DNA of 64,000 bases from Planococcus sp. MB-3u-03 (GCF_002833405.1 NZ_CP025135.1:2895501-2959500); one strand, 5' to 3'. Counted from the stretch's first letter, positions 30,157-40,500 are shown. The notes: a model not told the origin generated them from the letters alone. Numbers and translations: made by a program.

Positions 30157-31362
30157 ATGTCCAAAGACCAACGCAAAAAAATCCTGATTTTGATGATCAA
30201 TATGTTCATCGCCATCGCCAGTTTCGGCATCATCATCCCGATCTTGCCGTCGTATCTCGTCTCCATCAACCAAGGCGGCATGGCAGCCGGCTTGATGATC
30301 GCCATCTTCGCTGCTGCCCAGTTCCTGTTCTCGCCGATCGCCGGTAAATGGGCGGACCAATACGGACGCCGCATCATGATCATCTGGGGCCTTGCAGGGC
30401 TGACCTTATCGATGTTCATATTCTATGCATCCGACTTTATCTGGGTGCTGTATTTCTCCCGCGTCATCGGAGGAATCGGCGCCGCTATGCTTGTGCCGGC
30501 CATTTTCGCGTATATCGCCGACATCACGACTTTCGACCAGCGTGCTAAAGGCACAAGCCTTGTGTCTGCGGCAATGTCACTCGGCATCGTCATCGGGCCG
30601 GGGATCGGCGGCTTTCTCGCCGATTATAGCCTGAAGCTGCCGTTTCTCGTGTCAGCGCTCGTGTCGCTCGCAGCGGTCCTGTTTTCCGTCTTTGTCCTGA
30701 AAGACAGCGACGCCGAAAAGGCGGATCCGGACCTCGCTTTAACGATGACGCAATCCGAATCAATGTTCAAAAAGATCGGGCGCTCGACTTCGGTCCCTTA
30801 CTTTTTGCCGCTGGTCATCACACTGGTCATGAGCTTCGGCTTGCTCACGTACGAATCCGTTCTCGGGCTTTATCTCGACAATCAATTCAATTCCACCGCG
30901 AAAGACATTGCCTTCATGATCACCGCAACCGGTACGGTCAGTGTCATCGTTCAATTGTTCGTTGTTGACCGTATTGTCTCGCGCTTCGGTGAAATCGGCG
31001 TATTGATCACGTTCCTCGGCGTTGCAGCAGGCGGCTTTCTCGCCTCACTATTCGCGAACAGCTATGTCATGTTCTTCGGGGTATCGCTAATCATCTTCCT
31101 GGCGACATCAATTTTGCGCCCGGTCTTAAACACATTGATTTCCAAACTTGCAGAAGGCGAAGTCGGTTTTGCGATGGGCATGAACAATGCCTATATGAGC
31201 ATCGGCAATGTCATGGGCCCGCTCCTGGCCGGCATCCTGTTCGACATCAACATTATTTTCCCGTTCATTCTCGGCCTCGTGCTGTTGTTGGCTACCCTCA
31301 CCATTACAGCAGGCTGGCAGCGCTCAAGAGCCGCAAAACAGGTACGCGCTTTAGAACAATAA
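30157..31362 (+). CDS. MFS multidrug transporter, NorA/Bmr-like
   Basis: The 401-residue membrane protein has 12 predicted segments and belongs to the drug:H+ antiporter-1 group. The loop-2 motif GKWADQYGRRIMI is near residue 66 and the antiporter motif C, GIVIGPGIGGFLAD, near 145. It resembles NorA/Bmr/TetA-like pumps, which export hydrophobic cations and fluoroquinolones; actual substrates are unknown. The start is set at ATG 30157 behind AAGAAGG; the longer frame to 30085 includes the promoter and is rejected. A terminator follows. Confidence 0.9.
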   Translation: MSKDQRKKILILMINMFIAIASFGIIIPILPSYLVSINQGGMAAGLMIAIFAAAQFLFSPIAGKWADQYGRRIMIIWGLAGLTLSMFIFYASDFIWVLYFSRVIGGIGAAMLVPAIFAYIADITTFDQRAKGTSLVSAAMSLGIVIGPGIGGFLADYSLKLPFLVSALVSLAAVLFSVFVLKDSDAEKADPDLALTMTQSESMFKKIGRSTSVPYFLPLVITLVMSFGLLTYESVLGLYLDNQFNSTAKDIAFMITATGTVSVIVQLFVVDRIVSRFGEIGVLITFLGVAAGGFLASLFANSYVMFFGVSLIIFLATSILRPVLNTLISKLAEGEVGFAMGMNNAYMSIGNVMGPLLAGILFDINIIFPFILGLVLLLATLTITAGWQRSRAAKQVRALEQ

Positions 31363-31417
31363 GCCGAAACTTCAACAACGCGTTACCGCCAAATAACTTT
31401 GTATCACTTTTATATTC

Positions 31418-31457
31418 AAAAAAGACAGTGCAGCCGATAAACTGCACTGTCTTTTTT
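31418..31457 (+). terminator. Terminator of NorA-like gene
   Basis: AAAGACAGTGCAG and CTGCACTGTCTTTTTT form a perfect hairpin and T-run. Confidence 0.9.
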
Positions 31458-31561
31458 CCATTTAAAGGATTTTCTTTAAGACCTCACGCTATGGAAAGGT
31501 GGGTTTTGTCTATAGATATGTTTTTTGTTGCCTTTTTCTGCTAATCAGAAAAGCCAATAAC

Positions 31562-31603
31562 TTTACGCTGGAGATAGTTGGTTGTATAATCTTTGTATAA
31601 CAA
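31562..31603 (+). promoter_or_regulatory. Promoter and tandem-repeat operator of CarH-like regulator
   Basis: A -35 TTTACG and -10 TATAAT are separated by 17 bp. Overlapping and following the -10 are two head-to-tail units, TTGTATAATCT (31582-31592) and TTGTATAACAA (31593-31603), with exactly 11-bp period and the core TTGTATAA. CarH-type proteins bind 11-bp direct repeats head to tail, so this is a strong candidate for an autoregulatory operator. Confidence 0.65.
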
Positions 31604-31628
31604 AAAACTACGGAATGAAGGTCATGCT

Positions 31629-32525
31629 ATGTACAATATCAAAGCTGCTGCCAAAATACTCGACATGCCTAAAGTGACCATCCGTTCCTGGGAGACGCGC
31701 TATAATGCCATCACACCTGCGCGCACAGAATCGGGTCATCGCCTGTATTCCGACCAGAACTTGGAAGACTTGAAATGGCTGAAAATCCAAGTCCAGGAAA
31801 ATGGCATGAAAATCAGTGAAGCTGTGAAGCAATTGCACGCTTCAAGGAAAAAGTTCTATCATCCGGAAGTTGCCGACTCCAATGAACCCGTTGAGTATGC
31901 TAAGCAAATTGAAGAACTGTACCAGGCCGCTGTAGAGATAGACATTGACCGTTTTAATTACCTGCTCGATTTGAAGTTCTCGCTGTTCCACCACCAGACC
32001 GTATTCTTTCACATCATCGCGCCGCTTATGGTAAGAATCGGTGCGGAATGGGAAAACGGCCAAATCAGCGTCGCACATGAACATATGATCACCAACATCA
32101 TTCAGCAGCGTTTCAATCAATTTTTCCGCGTCTTCCCGGTGGCGCCACATTTGCCGAAAGTTCTGGCACTCAGCCCAAGCGGCGAGCATCACCAGCTCGG
32201 CTTGTTATTGTTCTCGCTGTTCCTTCGCGAAAACGGCTTCCATGTCGTCTACACGGGACCGGACACGCCGCTTGAGGGTCTTGCTGAAATGGTAGCCAAA
32301 CAGGACTTCCAATTGGTCTGTATGTCAGTAATGACGCCAAAAAGTCGCCCAGTTGCAGAACAATATATAAAAGAACTTTCTGAAGCTACGCCGAATCTCC
32401 ACTTTTTATTGGGAGGCCAGGGCATCGATTGCGAGGATGAAAAAATCAACCGCTATTGCATCGGCACCACACTCGAATCCTGGCAGCAGTGGCTCGACGG
32501 ATTCAAAGCCGCCCGTACCTCTTAA
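31629..32525 (+). CDS. CarH/LitR-like MerR-family B12-binding regulator
   Basis: The 298-residue protein has three parts. Residues 1-70 are a MerR-type winged helix (MYNIKAAAKILDMPKVTIRS, then WETRY). Residues 85-165 form the B12-capping four-helix bundle, with Trp141 and Glu151-His152 in the W-x9-EH motif. From 175 follows a cobalamin-binding Rossmann domain with His188 in ExHxxG, then SVMTP and LLGGQG. In CarH/LitR proteins adenosylcobalamin holds a DNA-bound tetramer in the dark, and light breaks the Co-C bond and releases DNA. All key residues are present. The start is ATG 31629; an upstream in-frame extension lacks an RBS. Known targets in other bacteria are carotenoid and photolyase genes; none is in this window. 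Confidence 0.9.
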   Translation: MYNIKAAAKILDMPKVTIRSWETRYNAITPARTESGHRLYSDQNLEDLKWLKIQVQENGMKISEAVKQLHASRKKFYHPEVADSNEPVEYAKQIEELYQAAVEIDIDRFNYLLDLKFSLFHHQTVFFHIIAPLMVRIGAEWENGQISVAHEHMITNIIQQRFNQFFRVFPVAPHLPKVLALSPSGEHHQLGLLLFSLFLRENGFHVVYTGPDTPLEGLAEMVAKQDFQLVCMSVMTPKSRPVAEQYIKELSEATPNLHFLLGGQGIDCEDEKINRYCIGTTLESWQQWLDGFKAARTS

Positions 32526-32534
32526 TCACACAGA

Positions 32535-32577
32535 AAAGCCATGTGCGAAGGAATCCTTCGCGCATGGCTTTTTTTTA
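32535..32577. terminator. Bidirectional terminator
   Basis: AAAAGCCATGTGCGAAGG and CCTTCGCGCATGGCTTTT form a long hairpin with a run of eight T. Its T-run includes the stop codon of the small gene on the other strand. Confidence 0.88.
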
Positions 32578-32760
32578 CTGACTATCGATTTCCTGGTATT
32601 GTTTCATGAACGGTCCGCTGTCCGCCACTTCAGAATGGTAAAGCGCCTTTAACGCAAAGCTTTTCTCAAGCTCCATTTCCTTCATCAATACCTTCAGCCG
32701 ATTTTTCAGTTCCGGCTCCTGGTTGACCAGTTTCTCCATATTCGATTTAAAATAGCGCAT
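32575..32760 (-). CDS. Small hypothetical protein, 61 residues
   Basis: This is a short, soluble, helical and highly charged protein (ELKNRLKVLMKEMELEKSFA). I do not recognise it. The case for a real gene is the clean RBS AAAAGGAGCGG at good distance from ATG 32760, a perfect TATAAT about 20 bp further upstream, and a strong terminator overlapping the stop. A longer frame from 32802 crosses the promoter and is rejected. It is transcribed toward, and converges with, the CarH-like gene. Confidence 0.65.
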   Translation of the reverse strand: MRYFKSNMEKLVNQEPELKNRLKVLMKEMELEKSFALKALYHSEVADSGPFMKQYQEIDSQ

Positions 32761-32805
32761 CGTAATCCGCTCCTTTTCTTTTATTATAACACGGCAAAGC
32801 AAAGA

Positions 32806-32838
32806 AAAAGCGCATCCATCAACCGGATGCGCTTTTTT
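32806..32838. terminator. Bidirectional hairpin terminator
   Basis: AAAAAGCGCATCC and GGATGCGCTTTTTT form a hairpin between the small gene and repeat copy C. It probably ends the pbuG transcript. Confidence 0.8.
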
Positions 32839-32869
32839 GATATCTCTGGGATTCTTGAATCGTGTTTTC

Positions 32870-33052
32870 CGAAGCTTAAACCGCCCGCTTTCCGTGGGCT
32901 CGCGCCCAAGCCTCCTCGGTTTGCGCTACTTTCGCTTCGCTCAAGCATCGCAAATGAATGAACTCGGCGACGCCTCGCTCATTCATTCCCTGCGGGGTCT
33001 CGGTCGTCTCGCTGATCCACCGGAGTCGGGCGGACGCTTCTCCAAACACTTA
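32870..33052 (+). repeat. Dispersed intergenic element, copy C
   Basis: About 180 bp, from TTTTCCGAAGCTTA and CCGCCCGCTTTCCGTGGGC through CCAAGCCTCCTCGG and CCCTGCGGGGTCTCGG to ATCCACCGGAGTCGGGCGG. The ends CCGCCCG/CGGGCGG and the inner TCC-GTGG/CCAC-C-GGA are complementary. An internal pair AATGAATGA / TCATTCATT makes a side hairpin. It lies downstream of pbuG and, with the hairpin at 32806, fills the 32761-33138 gap. Confidence 0.78.
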
Positions 33053-33138
33053 AAAAAATTATAGACTATTTGTCGTGTAAAATTAGTTGCTTTCTAATTT
33101 TAATGACTTGTTCAAAGCACTTAAAAAATATACGCTTT

Positions 33139-34437
33139 TCAACCAACCACGTGAAACACGTAATTGACGAAAAACAGACAAGCAATCACATAAAGAGCCG
33201 GGGAAACTTCACGCCATTTGCCGATCGCCACTTTCAGCACCGGATACAGGATAAACCCGATCGCAATGCCGTCCGCAATACTGTACGTAAACGGAATCAG
33301 CGCGATGATCAACAATGCCGGGAAGGTCTCGCTCATGTCCTTCATGTCGAGATTCTTGATATTCTGAAGCATCAACCCGCCGATGATGATTAGAATCGGC
33401 GCAATCGCGCTGTCGGGAATGATCTTGATCAGTGGAATGAAGAACGCTGCACCCATAAACAAAAAGCCTGCCGTCAGTGAAGTCAAACCGGTGCGTCCGC
33501 CAGCAGCCATCGCTGCCGCACTTTCCACACTGGCTACCGTCGGGCTCGTGCCGAGAAATCCTGAAGCCATCGTCGAGACCGACGTCGCCTGGAATGCACG
33601 CGAATATTTTTCCGGACGGCCGATGAAATTCACCTGTCCGTGGACGAGGCCAATGTTTTCAAACACCAAGACCATCGTCAGGGAAAATACCGCAACCCAG
33701 AACGTCGTCGACAAAAAATTGCCGAACGACATTGCACCGAACACCGCAAACGCTTCTGCCGTATTGACGCCCGGTTCGCTCAATTGGCTGAGATCGATCA
33801 TGCCGAAGAAATACGCAATGACCGTTCCCAGTACAATGGTGATCAGAAAATTTCCCGGCACATTGCGGATGAATAAAATGATCGCGAGCAAAAACGTCAC
33901 GACGGTCGACAGCACGAGCGGATCTGAAAGCGAACCGAGCGAAAGAATCGCACCGTCGCCTGGCGCTACAAGGCCGCCTTTCTCAAGACCTAACAGCATC
34001 AGAAATAGCCCGAGCCCAACCGTGATCGCTTCTTTCAGCGAATTCGGCACCGCCTCGCTGAGCATTTTCGAAAAGCGCGTAAATGCGACAAAGACGAAAA
34101 TGACACCCGAGACGAAAACGACCGCAAGCGCTTCCTGCCAGCTAAGCCCCATCGACTGGACGAGCGTATAAGAGAACAATGCATTGATCCCCATGCCCGG
34201 AATGAGCAAGATGGGCGCATTGCCCCAAAAGCCCATCAATAACGCCCCGATGACGGAAGCGGCAATGGTGCCGATGATTGCGTACTCGATTGGCATGCCG
34301 GACTCCGATAAAATCAGTGAGTTGACGGCGATGATGTACACAACGGTGAAAAATCCGATCAAGCCGGCTGTCATTTCCCGCTTGATGGTCGTCCCGTTTT
34401 CGTTAAGACCGAAAAACCGGTCCATCCAATTTGCCAT
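33139..34437 (-). CDS. pbuG: Guanine/hypoxanthine permease, AzgA/PbuG type
   Basis: The 432-residue NCS2-family proton symporter imports guanine and hypoxanthine. The AzgA-group start ERFFGLNENGT-like sequence is seen as RFFGLNENGTTIKREMTAG. Conserved segments include GMGINALFSYT near 80, LFLMLLGLEKGGLV near 145, the substrate-binding Glu in LVFENIGLVHGQ near 260 and GTSPTVASVESAAAMAAGGRTGLT near 295. About 12-14 membrane segments are evident. The ATG follows AGAAGG. In Bacillus pbuG is under a purine riboswitch, but no aptamer is recognisable in the 65-base leader here. Confidence 0.93.
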   Translation of the reverse strand: MANWMDRFFGLNENGTTIKREMTAGLIGFFTVVYIIAVNSLILSESGMPIEYAIIGTIAASVIGALLMGFWGNAPILLIPGMGINALFSYTLVQSMGLSWQEALAVVFVSGVIFVFVAFTRFSKMLSEAVPNSLKEAITVGLGLFLMLLGLEKGGLVAPGDGAILSLGSLSDPLVLSTVVTFLLAIILFIRNVPGNFLITIVLGTVIAYFFGMIDLSQLSEPGVNTAEAFAVFGAMSFGNFLSTTFWVAVFSLTMVLVFENIGLVHGQVNFIGRPEKYSRAFQATSVSTMASGFLGTSPTVASVESAAAMAAGGRTGLTSLTAGFLFMGAAFFIPLIKIIPDSAIAPILIIIGGLMLQNIKNLDMKDMSETFPALLIIALIPFTYSIADGIAIGFILYPVLKVAIGKWREVSPALYVIACLFFVNYVFHVVG

Positions 34438-34508
34438 AAGACATACCTTCTATGAAATTAGCCCTCTCCCTACCCGCTCTGCCTAAAAATCAGGTGAGCC
34501 AAGATAGA

Positions 34509-34537
34509 AGTGTAATCTTAAAAAAAGCCGCTGTCAA
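34509..34537 (-). promoter_or_regulatory. SigA-type promoter of pbuG
   Basis: On the minus strand a perfect TTGACA, a 17-bp spacer and TACACT lie about 70 bp before the pbuG start. Confidence 0.75.
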
Positions 34538-34620
34538 GGCATTTCTCTTGAAAGGAAACGCGCGGATATGCAGTCACCTGCCTTCCGATTTCAAGAGGAC
34601 GATTAAACCTTTTATTAAAC

Positions 34621-34678
34621 AAAAAACCGCCTGTTCCCCGCTCATCACATTAGATGAAAAGGGGAACGGACGGTTTTA
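34621..34678 (-). terminator. Terminator of the nucleoside transporter gene
   Basis: AACCGCCTGTTCCCC and GGGGAACGGACGGTT flank a loop of about 20 bases, followed by six T on the minus strand. Confidence 0.8.
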
Positions 34679-34703
34679 ATTTGATCGAATATTGAGCTAT
34701 TAC

Positions 34704-35915
34704 TTAAACGAACATCCCTGCGATTGCCGCACTCAAGAGCGACGCAAGCATACCCGCTGCAATGGCACGCATGCCAAGGCGAGCGATATCCGGGCGGCGG
34801 CTTGGCGCCATTGCACCGAGGCCGCCGAGAAGGATGGCGAGTGAGCTGAAGTTAGCAAATCCGCAAAGCGCGAAACTGACGATGATGACCGTTTTCGGAG
34901 ACAAGTTCGCAATTTCCGGAGCGAATGCCGTATACGCGACAAACTCGTTCAATACGAGCTTCTGCCCGATATAGCTACCAGCTTGTACAGCTTCTGCCCA
35001 CGGCACGCCGATCGCGAACGCAAGCGGTGCGAAGATATAGCCGAGAATGCCTTGGATGGTGATGTTTTCAGCACCGAACCAGCCACCGATGCCGCCAAGG
35101 ACACCGTTTGCCAATGCGATCAGCGCGATAAACGCAAGAAGCATCGCCCCGACGTTCAAGGCCAGCTGAAGGCCGTCAGAAGCCCCGCGTGCAGCTGCAT
35201 CGACGACGTTGACTGAACGATCGTCTTTCTCCATGACAAACTCTTTTTCTTCGATTTCTTCCTGTTCCGGGATCATGATTTTCGCCATGATCAAGCCGGC
35301 AGGTGCCGCCATGAAGCTGGCAGCGAGCAAGTATTCAAGTGGGACACCGAGGAGTGCATAGCCTGCGAGTGTAGAACCCGCAACCGATGCAAGGCCCCCA
35401 GTCATGACCGCGAACAATTCGGACTTGGTCATGTTCGGAAGGAACGGGCGGACGACAAGCGGCGCTTCCGTCTGGCCGACGAAGATATTGGCCGATGCCG
35501 AAATCGACTCCGCTTTACTTGTGCCAAGCAGCTTCGCTAGCGCCCCGCCGAGTATGCGGATAATGAATTGCATGATACCCAAATAATAAAGTACAGAAAT
35601 TAAAGATGAGAAGAAAATGATGATCGTCAACACTTGGAAAGCGAAGACGAAACCGAATCCTTCTGTATCCGCTGCAGGACCGAAGACAAACGCGATCCCT
35701 TCACCAGCATAGTTGATGATGTTTTGTACGCCTTGCGACAATCCGAGCAAAGCTTGTCTGCCAAGTTCCCATTCCAACACCATGAACGCAAACGTAATCT
35801 GTATGGCCAATCCGCCGAGAATCGTCCGCGGCTTGATGGATTTTTTCCCATCAGAGAACAAGAAAGCGATTCCAAGAACGACGATGATACCGAAGATGCC
35901 CCACAATAAATTCAC
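34704..35915 (-). CDS. nupC: Concentrative nucleoside transporter, NupC/CNT family
   Basis: The 403-residue membrane symporter imports nucleosides with H+ or Na+. Typical CNT landmarks are [21 protein letters not shown] near 90, the substrate loop [19 protein letters not shown] near 145, [16 protein letters not shown] near 170, and [26 protein letters not shown] near 300, followed by [10 protein letters not shown]. The start is GTG at 35915 behind GAGGTGA. Its neighbour pbuG transports bases, so the pair forms a small nucleobase/nucleoside uptake locus, although each has its own promoter and terminator. Confidence 0.92.
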   Translation of the reverse strand: MNLLWGIFGIIVVLGIAFLFSDGKKSIKPRTILGGLAIQITFAFMVLEWELGRQALLGLSQGVQNIINYAGEGIAFVFGPAADTEGFGFVFAFQVLTIIIFFSSLISVLYYLGIMQFIIRILGGALAKLLGTSKAESISASANIFVGQTEAPLVVRPFLPNMTKSELFAVMTGGLASVAGSTLAGYALLGVPLEYLLAASFMAAPAGLIMAKIMIPEQEEIEEKEFVMEKDDRSVNVVDAAARGASDGLQLALNVGAMLLAFIALIALANGVLGGIGGWFGAENITIQGILGYIFAPLAFAIGVPWAEAVQAGSYIGQKLVLNEFVAYTAFAPEIANLSPKTVIIVSFALCGFANFSSLAILLGGLGAMAPSRRPDIARLGMRAIAAGMLASLLSAAIAGMFV

Positions 35916-35973
35916 AACTTCACCTCATTAAAAGTAGTTTTATCAGAAAATTGAACAAGTTTTTATCATTCAT

Positions 35974-35989
35974 TGTCTGTCGTCAGACA
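35974..35989. promoter_or_regulatory. Palindrome upstream of the nucleoside transporter
   Basis: TGTCTG-TCGT-CAGACA is a perfect 6-bp inverted repeat about 60 bp upstream of the GTG start. No T-run follows on the minus strand, so it looks like an operator rather than a terminator. Confidence 0.45.
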
Positions 35990-36041
35990 TCTTACCAAAT
36001 CTAAAAGGAGAAGTAAATGCACATATTGTGACATCTTCCAC

Positions 36042-37454
36042 TTATCCTTCGCCTTGCTCCTGGGCGTTTGGATTTTTCATAAAGAACGCCAATACGATAC
36101 CAATGGCACTCAATGCACCTGTCACCATGAACGAAATATTGACGCCTCGGATCAGCCCTTCTACGCCGTAGCGGTCCGGGTCGAGCGCCGCACTGGTCAT
36201 GATCGTCACCAGCAGCGCCGTGCCGATCGAGCCCGACACTTGCCGCATCGTGTTGCTCATCGCCGTACCATGTGGAATGAGATGGTCTGGCAATTGATTG
36301 AGCCCCGCTGTCGTGACGGGCATCATGACGAGTGCGACACCGAACATGCGGATGGCGTGCATGACAGTCAAATAAACAAATGCCGTCTCGGCCGTCAGCA
36401 TCGTGAACTGGAAAGTCGAACCGGTGACGATCGACAGCCCGGCAACCGCCAGCCATTTGCCGCCAACTTTGTCGAAAATACGGCCCGCAATCGGGTTCAT
36501 GAGCCCCATGATGATCGCACCCGGCAGCAGCATGAGCCCTGATTCAAGAGCGGTAAATCCGTGCATGTCCTGCATATAGATCGGCAAGATCGTGGCACTG
36601 CCGATCATCGTGACAAAGACGATGATGCTGAGGATGGTCGTCAGCGTAAATAAGCCGTATTTAAAGACGCGGAATTCCAGGATCGGCTGCTTGAGCCTGC
36701 CCTGCCGGCGGATGAAGAACCATAAAGCGACAGCCCCGATACCGATCGATGCGATGACTGAAACGCTGCCCCAGCCGGCTGCCCCCGCACTCGAGAAGCC
36801 GTACAGCAAGCCGCCGAACCCTAAGGTCGACAACATAATCGACAAAATATCGATTTTCGGGAAAGTCCGTTCCGTCACATTGCGCAGGAAGAAATACGCC
36901 AGCACCAAATCAATGAGCGCAATCGGAATGACGATATAGAACAAAGATCGCCACGGGTATTGACCGACCAAATAACCGGATAAGGTCGGGCCGATCGCCG
37001 GCGCGAAGGAAATGATCAAGCCGAACATGCCCATCGCCTGCCCGCGCTTTTCAATCGGGAAGATGACGAACAACACCGTCTGTGCGAGGGGCATCATGAT
37101 GCCGGCACCCGATGCCTGGACGATGCGCCCGACCATCAAAGTCGCAAAGCCGGGTGCGAGCGCAGAGATGATCGTGCCGGTGGCGAATAAGCCCATTGCG
37201 ACAAAAAACAAATGGCGTGTCGTGTATTTATTGATTAAAAAAGCCGTGATCGGGATCATGACGCCGTTGACGAGCATGAATACCGTCGTCAGCCATTGCG
37301 CCGTGTTGGCGGTGATGTCCAGATCTTCCATAATATGCGGCAAAGCGGTGGCAAGCAGCGTTTGGTTGAGTATCGCCACAAACACGCCGGCCATCAATAC
37401 CGCGAGCAACGGCTTCCTATGCCGCGCTTCTAATTCCAATGTCCCCAAGCGCAT
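36042..37454 (-). CDS. DHA2-family MFS efflux pump, EmrB/QacA type
   Basis: The 470-residue protein has about 14 predicted membrane segments. The DHA2 signatures are FVAILNQTLLATALPHIMEDL near residue 25, TTVFMLVNGVMIPITAFL near 55, GRIVQASGAGIMMPL near 108 and the antiporter motif FAPAIGPTLSGYLVGQ near 150. It should export drugs or lipophilic compounds by proton antiport. The RBS AAAAGGGGG precedes ATG 37454. It lies just downstream of the RND pump gene but a terminator separates them. No adjacent regulator is present. Confidence 0.9.
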   Translation of the reverse strand: MRLGTLELEARHRKPLLAVLMAGVFVAILNQTLLATALPHIMEDLDITANTAQWLTTVFMLVNGVMIPITAFLINKYTTRHLFFVAMGLFATGTIISALAPGFATLMVGRIVQASGAGIMMPLAQTVLFVIFPIEKRGQAMGMFGLIISFAPAIGPTLSGYLVGQYPWRSLFYIVIPIALIDLVLAYFFLRNVTERTFPKIDILSIMLSTLGFGGLLYGFSSAGAAGWGSVSVIASIGIGAVALWFFIRRQGRLKQPILEFRVFKYGLFTLTTILSIIVFVTMIGSATILPIYMQDMHGFTALESGLMLLPGAIIMGLMNPIAGRIFDKVGGKWLAVAGLSIVTGSTFQFTMLTAETAFVYLTVMHAIRMFGVALVMMPVTTAGLNQLPDHLIPHGTAMSNTMRQVSGSIGTALLVTIMTSAALDPDRYGVEGLIRGVNISFMVTGALSAIGIVLAFFMKNPNAQEQGEG

Positions 37455-37529
37455 CGCCCCCTTTTCTCAAAAATTGCCCTTTCTCTCCTGCTTACCCCAT
37501 CAGGCAAGCTTTACTCAGCCCTGCCAAAA

Positions 37530-37563
37530 AACAAAAAGCCGCAAAGTCCGAAGACCCTGCAGC
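37530..37563 (-). terminator. Terminator of the RND pump gene
   Basis: On the minus strand AAAGCTGCA-GGGTC and GGACTTTGC-GGCTTT form an imperfect hairpin followed by TTTTTGTTTTT. Confidence 0.65.
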
Positions 37564-37569
37564 TTTCCA

Positions 37570-40500
37570 TCAGGCGGCTTGTTTCTTCTCTTTGCGCGCG
37601 ATGACGATGCGATGGAATAGAAGATACAGCGCCGGAATCATGACCAATGTGAACAACCCGGAGAACGTGAGCCCCGCAATGATTGTCACGGCCAGTGGTT
37701 CAAACAAAGGGTCGCCGGAAAATGCGACCGGCAACAAGGCCACAATCGAAGTCAGGGACGTCAGCACGATCGGCTTGATGCGCGCATATCCTGATTCGAT
37801 GATCGCTTCTTCGATGTTGAAATCTCCTGTCAGGCGGCGCGCTTCGACAAAGTCGATGAGCACGACCGCGTTCCGGACGACAATCCCCGTCAAGGAGACG
37901 ATCCCCATGACGCCAAGGAAGCTGAGCGGCGTCTGTGTCAGGAACAATCCGAGAATTGCGCCCGAAATGCCGAGATACACGGCAATCAACACGAGGAACG
38001 GCAAGCCGAACGACTTGAACTGGAACGCGATAACCAGGTAAACCAGCAACAGCACAACCAGGAACAAGATGCCGATTTCAGCGAAGAATGCTTCCTGATC
38101 GGAGTTTTCGCCGCCAGTCGACAGTTCATAGCCGGCCGGCAAGTCGGCGCGTGCATTATCGACGACATCGAGCATTTGCGCTTCGAAATCATCCGCTTCA
38201 CCGAACGCACGGAGCGTGATGGCACGGTCTCCTGATTTATGCGGCACTTGTGCAAGCGCCGTCGTTTCCTGTGCCGTCAATAGCTCGTCCAGCCCGATCA
38301 ATTCAGGCGGCCCTGGCTGTGCGGCAGCAGGTGGTCCCGCTTCGCCGCCGGCTTCATCGCCGCTCGCAGCAGAACTGGATGCTGGCAAACTGAAGTCAGC
38401 GAGGTCGATCGGTTCGCCTTCTGTGATGCCTGCTTGCTTCAAGACGACTTCGTAAGGCGTTTGCCCTTCATACAATGTATAGAGCGGGACGCCTTGCGTC
38501 AGAAGCTGCAATTGATTGGTGACCGTCGACAAGGCAATGCCATTGTCTTCAAGCGTCTCCTGCTCCGGCACATATTCAATCGCCGGTACGGCAGCCCCGA
38601 GGTTATCGGTCACGACGGTCGCACCGTTTGCGAGCATCTCTTCTTCGAGCGTGTCACGCAGCGCTGCGAGTTCATTGATATCTTCACCGGTCGCTGTCAC
38701 GGTCACCGGTGCACCAACCGGCGGCCCTTGGACAATCGTATCGAGGAAGATTTCTGCATTGGGGTAACGTTCGCGAAGTTCCGGTTCCCATTTATCGATA
38801 AACGCAGATGCGGAAGTCGCTTCACGGTCGACACGGAACGCTACTTGGCCCGTGTTGGCGCCTGTATTGTCCATGGATGAAGCAAAGAGGTTCGGCAGGC
38901 CTTCACCGGTGAAAACCGCGGTTTCGTTGACATTGCCGTCTTCCTGCGCCACTTCCTGTGTTACTTCACGGATGAACGCATCGGTTTCTTCAATGGTTGT
39001 GCCTTCCGCGAGACGCACGTTCATCGTCACTTCTTCACGGTCCGCTTCAGGGAAGAATTCGAACGGCGTGAACAAGGCGAGCGAAAGCAGCGCCGTTGCA
39101 ATCACCAATCCGCCGATTCCTGTTAGCCAAGGGCGTTTCATGACGCCTTTCAGCACTTTTCCGGAATATACTTGCGCAAGCTTTTCAAGCGGCTTGCCAA
39201 GGAAGCCCGGCGTATCGGAAATTTTTCGTTTTTTGCGTTTCGTGCGCAAATATTGCATCATCGGCACAAGCGTAATCGACAATACCGTCGAAGCCAAGAT
39301 GGTGGTAATCAAAATACTCGGCAGTGCTTTAATGAACGCACCGTTTCCGCCGGATAATAATAGCAGCGGAGAGAACGTAACGACAATCGCCAAACTGGAC
39401 GACACAATCGACGGATAGACTTCCCGAACGCCATTGATGGCCCCTGCCATTGCATTGTCGCCGAGCTTATAGCGGCGCTGGATATTATCGTTGACGACGA
39501 TGCTGTCATCGACCAATATCCCGATCGCGATGATCAACCCGATGACGGAAATCTGGTTCAAATCGACGCCGAGCGATGGAATCGGGATGAAGCCGATCAA
39601 GACGGAAGCAAGCACCGTCAGCGCTACGGCAAACGCACCGTACAGCGTCAGCCCCGCAGTCGTGACGACCAATACCGCGAGCACCGCGATCAAGAGCGAA
39701 ATATAAAGCGAGCTGAAAATCTCGTTGACGTTTTCAGCCTGTGACACATAGCGTTCAGCCGAGACGCCCGCAGGCAAGTCTTCATTGAAGCTTTCGATTA
39801 CTTCGCTGACGCGGTCATCGACAGACGGCACATCCTGACCTGTCTGCAAAAAGACCGTATAGGAAATCGCCGGCTCGCCTTCGAACGTGACGATATCTTC
39901 CGCCGGAACTTCAGCCAATTCGACCGATGCTACATCAGCAAGCGGAACAGCTGCTTGGCCAACCTGAAGCTCACGCAGTTTTTCGATGCCTTGGCTTTGC
40001 TGCACGGTCAAGACGAATTGCTGCTCGCCGTCGCTATGGGTGCCAAGAGACAGCGGCTGATTCGCTTGCTGCAGGCTTTCAAGCACTTCGAATGGCTGCA
40101 ATTGATTTTCTGCGAGTGCATCCCCATCGAGTTCGATGACAACCTGCTCGCCGTTCAATCCTTTGATTTGCGTACCGGCTACGCCGGATACCGCTTCCAC
40201 TTCATCCGAGAGATCCGCAAGCGGCCCTTCGAGTTCAGCAAGTTCCGCTTCATCCCCGTAGAACATATAGGAAACCAGCGGGAAAGTCAGGTCCAGCTTT
40301 TCAACGCTGATGTCCTGGGCCTGGTCCGAGAAACTGCCGGCTGCGCGCTGTGCCTGCTGCTGAATCGTATTGATCAAGCCCTCAGGTTCAACACCGTCTT
40401 CGATTTCCAGTGTAATGATGGAAGCCGAATTCGCTGAAATGGAATCCATCGACGCGATTCCGTCAATGCTCTGCATCTGTCTTTCAATCGGATTCGTAAT

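Noticed and set aside
34437..34620. Purine riboswitch before pbuG
   Set aside because: The expected conserved aptamer loops are not present in the short leader; a plain TTGACA promoter lies close to the gene.
34452..34679. Open frame of 75 codons between pbuG and the nucleoside transporter
   Set aside because: It spans the pbuG promoter and the transporter terminator, and no RBS is present.
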